Source of the DNA: an uncultured Collinsella sp.
GTDB taxonomy: Bacteria > Actinomycetota > Coriobacteriia > Coriobacteriales > Coriobacteriaceae
Length of the DNA stretch: 8,031 nucleotides
Assembly (NCBI GenBank): GCA_900553935.1
Contig: USFK01000056.1
Span: 1 to 8,031 of the forward strand
Reading direction: 5' to 3'
The position numbers and the translations under genes were made by a program. The notes under the pieces were generated by a model, which ran no database searches, was not told where the DNA came from, and saw only the letters and a program-made list of their open reading frames with translations. Below, piece after piece: positions 3,967-8,031 of the stretch (the first letter of the stretch is position 1; every line of letters starts with the position of its first letter).

Positions 3967-6543
3967 ATGTGCGATTGCACAGATCATAAGGACGAGATTC
4001 CCGCCTACGACGCGCAGGACATTGAGTCCAAGTGGATGAAGGCCTGGGAGGACTCCAACCTCTTTGCCGTCGACACCGACGCCAGCAAGCCCAAGAAGTA
4101 CGTGCTCGAGATGTTCCCGTATCCGTCGGGCGACCTGCACATGGGCCACGCGCGCAACTATACCATCGGCGATGCCATGGCCCGTCAGGCCCGCATGCGC
4201 GGCTACGATGTGCTGCACCCCATCGGCTTTGACGCCTTTGGCCTGCCTGCCGAGAACGCCGCCATCAAGCACAACACGCAGGCTGCCGCCTGGACGTATA
4301 AGAACATGGACCAGGCTCTCGCCACGATGAAGCGCATGGGCTTCTCCTACGATCTGGATCGCATGGTCAAGACCTGCAGTCCCGATTATTACCGTTGGGG
4401 TCAGTGGATCTTTGAGAAGTTGTGGGAAAAGGGCCTGGTCTACCGTAAGAAGAACCCGGTCAACTGGTGTCCCACTTGTAAGACCGTTCTGGCCAACGAG
4501 CAGGTCACCGAGGGTAAGTGCTGGCGCTGCGGCACCGAGCCCGAGAAGCGCGACCTGGAGCAGTGGTACTTCAAGATTACCGATTACTCCCAGGAGCTGC
4601 TCGACGACCTGGAGAAGCTCCCCGGCTGGCCCGAGCGCGTCAAGCAGATGCAGGCCAACTGGATCGGTCGTTCCGAGGGCGCCGAGGTCGACTTTACCCT
4701 GTGCGACCAGGATGGCGAGCCCATCGAGGGCGACGAGGGTAAGATCACCGTCTTCACCACGCGAGCCGACACGCTCTTCGGTGTCTCCTTCTTTGTCCTG
4801 GCTCCCGAGTACGCGCGTCTGCACGAGCTCGTCGAGGGTACGGAGTACGAGGAGGCCGTGACCAAGATCGTCGAGGACTCCAAGCATATCTCCGCCGTCA
4901 AGCGTGCCCAGGGCACCCTCGAGAAGCACGGTGCCTTTACCGGCCGCTACGTGGTGAACCCGGTCAACGGCGAGAAGGTCCCCGTGTGGGTTGCCGACTA
5001 CGTCGTGGCCGACTACGGCACCGGCGCCGTCATGGCCGTTCCCTGCGGCGACCAGCGCGACTTTGAGTTCGCCCGCAAGTACGACCTGCCGATCGTGCCG
5101 ATCATCCTGGACGATGACGACCGTGCTGCCGTCGAGGCCAACGGCGAGACCATCGATACCTTCCATGCCGAGACCGTCGACTGGGATTGCGCCCACGCTG
5201 CCGAGGGCACGCTCGTCCAGTCCGGCAAGTACACCGGAATGCGCGGTGGCAAGCACTCCGAGGGCGAAGCTGCAATCGTGGCCGACCTCGAGGCCATGGG
5301 CTGCGGTCGTCGCAAGGTCGAGTTCCGTCTGCGCGACTGGCTCATCAGCCGCCAGCGCTATTGGGGCAACCCCATCCCGGCTATCCACTGCGAGCACTGC
5401 GGCATTGTGCCCGTGCCTGAGGATCAGCTGCCGGTGACGCTCCCCGAGAACCTGGACCTGGGCGCCGGCGAGACCCTCGCCGAGTGCAAGGACTTCTACG
5501 AGACCACCTGCCCGGTCTGCGGCCGCCCGGCCAAGCGCGAGACCGATACCATGGACACCTTCACCTGCTCCAGCTGGTATTACCTGCGCTATACCGATCC
5601 GCACAACACCGAGCTGCCCTTCTCCCGCGAGGCTGCCGATCGTTGGATGCCCGTCGATAACTACATCGGCGGTATCGAGCACGCCATTTTGCACCTGCTC
5701 TACAGCCGTTTCTTTACCAAGGCACTGCGCGACCTGGGTCTGCTGAGTGTGGACGAGCCCTTTACTAACCTGCTGTGCCAGGGCATGGTCAAGGACGAGA
5801 ACGGCGAGACCATGTCCAAGTCCAAGGGCAACGTCGTGCCCCCGAGCTCGGTCATCGAGCCCTATGGCGCCGACACCATGCGTCTGGCGATTCTGTTTAT
5901 CGCCCCGCCCGAGAAGGACTTCGACTGGGATCCTAAGGCCGTCGAGGGTGCGAACCGCTTTATCAAGCGCGCCTGGCGTATCGTGTGGCAGCTCGTCCAG
6001 TCCGGCGACGCCAGCGTGGCCTTCGACAAGTCCGTGCTCGACGAGGTCGCGCTCAAGCTCTATCGCGAGCGTCACCGGACCATCGCCAAGTGCACCGAGG
6101 ACTTCGACCGCGGTCAGTTCAACACCGCGATCTCGGCCGTCATGGAGCTCGTCAACGCCGCGAGCGCCTACCTCAACGCCACTGAGGGCGCTGACCGCGA
6201 CAAGGCTCTGTGCTACGGCGTGGCCAAGGACATCGTGAGTGTCCTTGCCCCCATCTGCCCGTTCTGGGCTGACGAGCTGTGGCACGAGGCACTCGGCTGC
6301 GAGGGCAACGCCTACACCGCCGCCTGGCCCGAGTTCGACCTGGCCGAGTCCATCGAGGACACGGTGCAGATCGTCGTGCAGGTGCTCGGTAAGGTCCGTG
6401 GCCGCATCGACGTCGCCCGCGACGCCTCCAACGAGGAGATGCAGGCTGCCGCCGAGGAAGCCGTTGCCAAGTGGCTTGAGGGCAAGACGGTCGTCAAGGC
6501 CATCTGCGTGCCCGGCAAGCTGGTTAACCTGGTGGTCAAGTAA
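3967..6543 (+). CDS. leuS: Leucyl-tRNA synthetase
   Basis: This class I enzyme joins leucine to tRNA-Leu using ATP, in the cytosol, and hydrolyses mischarged tRNA. The 858-residue length is normal for bacterial LeuRS. Seen in order: the HIGH-type motif HMGH at 58-61 in FPYPSGDLHMGHARNY; a zinc-type module with Cys168, Cys171, Cys185 and Cys188; the CP1 editing domain with the Thr-rich TTRADTL at 264-270 and GTGAVMAVPCGDQRD ending at 365, where Asp362 matches the editing-site Asp; a second Cys set 475/478/515/518; the RETDTMDTF segment; KMSKS variant TMSKS at 615-619; the anticodon-binding helical domain; and the C-terminal domain (VLGKVRGRIDV onward). Start ATG 3967 has AAAGGAG at 3955-3961. 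Strong C-ending codon bias fits high expression. It appears monocistronic, between the long inverted repeat and a strong terminator. The base before the editing Asp is Gly361, where several relatives have His. Confidence 0.98.
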   Translation: MCDCTDHKDEIPAYDAQDIESKWMKAWEDSNLFAVDTDASKPKKYVLEMFPYPSGDLHMGHARNYTIGDAMARQARMRGYDVLHPIGFDAFGLPAENAAIKHNTQAAAWTYKNMDQALATMKRMGFSYDLDRMVKTCSPDYYRWGQWIFEKLWEKGLVYRKKNPVNWCPTCKTVLANEQVTEGKCWRCGTEPEKRDLEQWYFKITDYSQELLDDLEKLPGWPERVKQMQANWIGRSEGAEVDFTLCDQDGEPIEGDEGKITVFTTRADTLFGVSFFVLAPEYARLHELVEGTEYEEAVTKIVEDSKHISAVKRAQGTLEKHGAFTGRYVVNPVNGEKVPVWVADYVVADYGTGAVMAVPCGDQRDFEFARKYDLPIVPIILDDDDRAAVEANGETIDTFHAETVDWDCAHAAEGTLVQSGKYTGMRGGKHSEGEAAIVADLEAMGCGRRKVEFRLRDWLISRQRYWGNPIPAIHCEHCGIVPVPEDQLPVTLPENLDLGAGETLAECKDFYETTCPVCGRPAKRETDTMDTFTCSSWYYLRYTDPHNTELPFSREAADRWMPVDNYIGGIEHAILHLLYSRFFTKALRDLGLLSVDEPFTNLLCQGMVKDENGETMSKSKGNVVPPSSVIEPYGADTMRLAILFIAPPEKDFDWDPKAVEGANRFIKRAWRIVWQLVQSGDASVAFDKSVLDEVALKLYRERHRTIAKCTEDFDRGQFNTAISAVMELVNAASAYLNATEGADRDKALCYGVAKDIVSVLAPICPFWADELWHEALGCEGNAYTAAWPEFDLAESIEDTVQIVVQVLGKVRGRIDVARDASNEEMQAAAEEAVAKWLEGKTVVKAICVPGKLVNLVVK

Positions 6544-6573
6544 GCGCTGCGCGTATAGCTGACATCAAAAAGC

Positions 6574-6608
6574 GAGGGGCGATTCCGTAGGGAGTCGCCC
6601 CTCTTTTT
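6574..6608 (+). terminator. Strong intrinsic terminator of leuS
   Basis: GAGGGGCGATTCC (6574-6586) pairs with GGAGTCGCCCCTC (6591-6603) over 13 bp with one G-U wobble and a GTAG loop, followed by TTTTT (6604-6608). It starts 30 bp after the leuS stop and is preceded by an A-run, so it could act weakly on the other strand too. Confidence 0.93.
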
Positions 6609-6693
6609 GGTTAAGGACACTTGCGACAACACCCAATTATCCATTTCTTGTGGAGAACCTGTGCTCACGCTGACCTGCGGGTTTGTGTTGTGG

Positions 6694-6722
6694 TTGCACG
6701 TTTGTGCAGGTATTGGTATAGT
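6694..6722 (+). promoter_or_regulatory. Candidate promoter of the rimP-nusA operon
   Basis: TTGCAC (6694-6699) and TATAGT (6717-6722) are 17 bp apart. The -10 matches TATAAT at 5 of 6 positions and carries an extended TGG before it (6714-6716). Transcription would start near 6729, about 72 bases before rimP. A short GCAC-GTTT-GTGC repeat lies at the end of the -35. The remaining DNA between the leuS terminator and this site (6609-6693) shows no gene. Confidence 0.55.
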
Positions 6723-6750
6723 TTGCTTGCAAATGAAGTTGTAATTGAAA

Positions 6751-6780
6751 GAAGTGGGGTTTCGGCCCCGCTTCTTTTTT
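6751..6780 (+). terminator. Intrinsic-terminator-like hairpin in the rimP-nusA leader (attenuator candidate)
   Basis: GAAGTGGGG (6751-6759) pairs with CCCCGCTTC (6766-6774) over 9 bp with one wobble, loop TTTCGG, followed directly by TTTTTT (6775-6780). This is a textbook terminator shape, yet it lies after the candidate promoter and only 20 bases before the rimP ATG. RNA polymerase must pass it to express rimP and nusA. Alternatively it could end an unseen short transcript. Confidence 0.75.
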
Positions 6781-6800
6781 GTATGGATGGAGGTGCCGCA

Positions 6801-7295
6801 ATGGTCAAGACCAAGACCGAGCAGGCGATCATCGACGCGCTCGAGGCCGTTGCTCCCCAGCACGATGTCGACATTGTCGACGTTGAGCTCGTGGGTGCCA
6901 CCAAGGCCCCCTGCGTGCGCGTGCGTATCGAGGGTGCCGAGGGCCAGAGCCTGTCGCTCAATGACGTCACGGCCAACACCAAATGGGTCGGCGATGTGAT
7001 TGAGGAGCTCGACCCCATCTCTTCGAGCTATACGCTCGAGGTGTCGAGCCCGGGTATGGCGCGCCCGCTGCGCCGCCCGCGTGACTTTGCCCGCTTTGTG
7101 GGCGAGAACTGCGAGCTCACCTCCACCGCCACCGAGGGCCGTCGCAAGTACGCCGGCAAGATTGCCGCCGCTACCGAGACGAACGTGACCCTCGAGCTCG
7201 AGGACGGCGAGTCCGTCACCCTCGATTTCTCTGATGTTAAAAAGTGCAAGTTGAAGCCCACCTACGACTTCAAGCCCGCGAAGGAAGGAAAGTAA
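6801..7295 (+). CDS. rimP: Ribosome maturation factor RimP
   Basis: RimP binds the 30S ribosomal subunit and helps its late assembly; it is cytosolic. The 164-residue length is usual. The N-terminal alpha/beta domain covers about residues 1-85, with the hallmark EVSSPGMARPLRRPRDF at 80-96, followed by the Sm-like C-terminal domain (about 97-152) and a lysine-rich tail. Start ATG 6801 is preferred because GGAGGT (6789-6794) sits six bases upstream. An in-frame ATG at 6783 lacks such a site, and the frame's further extension back to 6621 would read through the promoter and hairpin. nusA begins one base after its TAA, so the two are translated together, as in the widely conserved rimP-nusA-infB order. 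Confidence 0.95.
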   Translation: MVKTKTEQAIIDALEAVAPQHDVDIVDVELVGATKAPCVRVRIEGAEGQSLSLNDVTANTKWVGDVIEELDPISSSYTLEVSSPGMARPLRRPRDFARFVGENCELTSTATEGRRKYAGKIAAATETNVTLELEDGESVTLDFSDVKKCKLKPTYDFKPAKEGK

Positions 7296-7296
7296 G

Positions 7297-8031
7297 ATGG
7301 CAGCATCCGACATGATGACCGCCCTGATGGAGCTTTGCCAGGAAAGGCACATCGACCAGCTCTACCTGATCGACCGCCTGGAGCAGTCGCTCGCCAAGAG
7401 CTATGCCGAGATCCTGCATCTTGAGTGGGGCGCCAAGGTGACCATCGACCGCACCACCGGCAAGATCTACGTCTACCGCCTGGAGCCGATCGACGATTCC
7501 ATGGACGAGGAAGGCAACTTCACCGAGTTCGAGGAGATCGACGTCACCCCCAAGAACACGAGCCGCATCGCCGCCCAGCACGCCAAGGCCGAGATCAACG
7601 CCATCGTGCGCAACTCCGCCCGCGAGCAGATCTACGAGGAGTTCGCTGGCCGCATCGGTGACCTCATCAGCGGTACCGTGCTGCAGTCCACTCCCGACTT
7701 CACGATCGTCAAGATTCGCGAGGGCGTCGAGGCCGAGCTTCCGCACTTCGACCAGCGCCGTTACGAAAACGAGCGCAACGAGCGTCCGATGGGCGAGCGC
7801 TACCTGCACAATCAGCACATCAAGGCCGTGATCATCGACGTTCGCGACCCCAACTCCAACCTGCAGCCGGTTCGTGGCGAGCACAGCCGTCCGCCGATTG
7901 TCATCTCCCGTACCCACCCCGAGCTCATGCGTCGTCTGTTTGAGCAGGAGGTGCCCGAGATCTATGAGGGCACCGTCCAGATCAAGTCGATCGCCCGCGA
8001 GCCCGGCCAGCGCTCCAAGGTCGCCGTCCAC
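7297..8031 (+). CDS. nusA: Transcription termination/antitermination factor NusA, N-terminal part (3' end outside window)
   Basis: NusA binds RNA polymerase and nascent RNA, promoting pausing and hairpin-dependent termination. The frame is open from ATG 7297 to the window edge, giving 245 residues. It lies one base after the rimP stop with a purine-rich AAGGAAGGAA (7281-7290) upstream. The N-terminal polymerase-binding domain covers about residues 1-125 (beginning MAASDMMTALMELC; VTIDRTTGKIYVY at 48-60). The S1 RNA-binding domain runs from about 126 (GTVLQSTPDFTIVKI) to 205, with a charged loop around 151-166 (DQRRYENERNERPMGE). The linker SRTHPELMRRLFEQEVPEI at 204-222 leads into the first KH domain, which is cut off. 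The second KH domain and the downstream operon lie outside the window. Confidence 0.97.
   Translation, partial: MAASDMMTALMELCQERHIDQLYLIDRLEQSLAKSYAEILHLEWGAKVTIDRTTGKIYVYRLEPIDDSMDEEGNFTEFEEIDVTPKNTSRIAAQHAKAEINAIVRNSAREQIYEEFAGRIGDLISGTVLQSTPDFTIVKIREGVEAELPHFDQRRYENERNERPMGERYLHNQHIKAVIIDVRDPNSNLQPVRGEHSRPPIVISRTHPELMRRLFEQEVPEIYEGTVQIKSIAREPGQRSKVAVH

Noticed and set aside
3928..6285. A 785-codon open frame on the minus strand opposite leuS.
   Set aside because: It mirrors the leuS codon pattern in GC-rich DNA. Its translation is low-complexity, rich in Gly, Val, Leu and Asp with no recognisable domain, while the plus strand encodes an unmistakable LeuRS.
6637..6645. TTATCCATT, resembling a DnaA box.
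   Set aside because: Only 7 of 9 bases match, it is single, and there is no AT-rich unwinding region or replication gene nearby.
6621..6800. A possible 60-residue N-terminal extension of RimP in the same frame.
   Set aside because: It would read through the promoter candidate and terminator hairpin, lacks RimP homology, and GGAGGT supports the start at 6801.

Overview
The window looks like chromosomal core-genome DNA from a GC-rich actinobacterium. The best guess is a gut member of the Coriobacteriia such as Collinsella. This rests on C/G-ending codon bias in the housekeeping genes, an IMP dehydrogenase of the Tritrichomonas foetus/anaerobe type, and the general gene style; no marker gene proves the genus. 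I see no rRNA, tRNA, CRISPR array, transposase or phage gene.

Layout: (1) The 3' end of a DUF4956 membrane-protein gene (to 458). (2) A 204-bp gap holding a small hairpin and an 84-bp imperfect inverted repeat. (3) A shortened Cys/Met-metabolism PLP-fold protein (663-1667, +) that appears to have lost the Schiff-base lysine. It converges on and overlaps (4) a small ModE/LysR-like winged-helix regulator (2001-1657, -). (5) A divergent intergenic region with overlapping candidate promoters and several short palindromes. (6) guaB, IMP dehydrogenase (2195-3706), intact over 504 codons except for an in-frame amber TAG at codon 74. (7) A terminator, then a long inverted repeat of about 140 bp whose right arm reaches the leuS Shine-Dalgarno. 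(8) leuS, full length (3967-6543), with a strong intrinsic terminator. (9) A short leader with an extended -10 promoter candidate and an intrinsic-terminator-like hairpin just before (10) rimP (6801-7295) and (11) nusA (from 7297, cut by the window end), the start of a classic rimP-nusA operon.

How the genes relate: guaB (guanine nucleotide supply), leuS (tRNA-Leu charging), rimP (30S maturation) and nusA (transcription elongation/termination) are growth-linked housekeeping genes, each apparently with its own transcription unit apart from rimP-nusA. The main surprises are the amber codon in guaB, the degenerate PLP-fold protein, the long inverted repeat in the leuS leader, and a terminator placed in front of the operon that encodes NusA, a termination factor.
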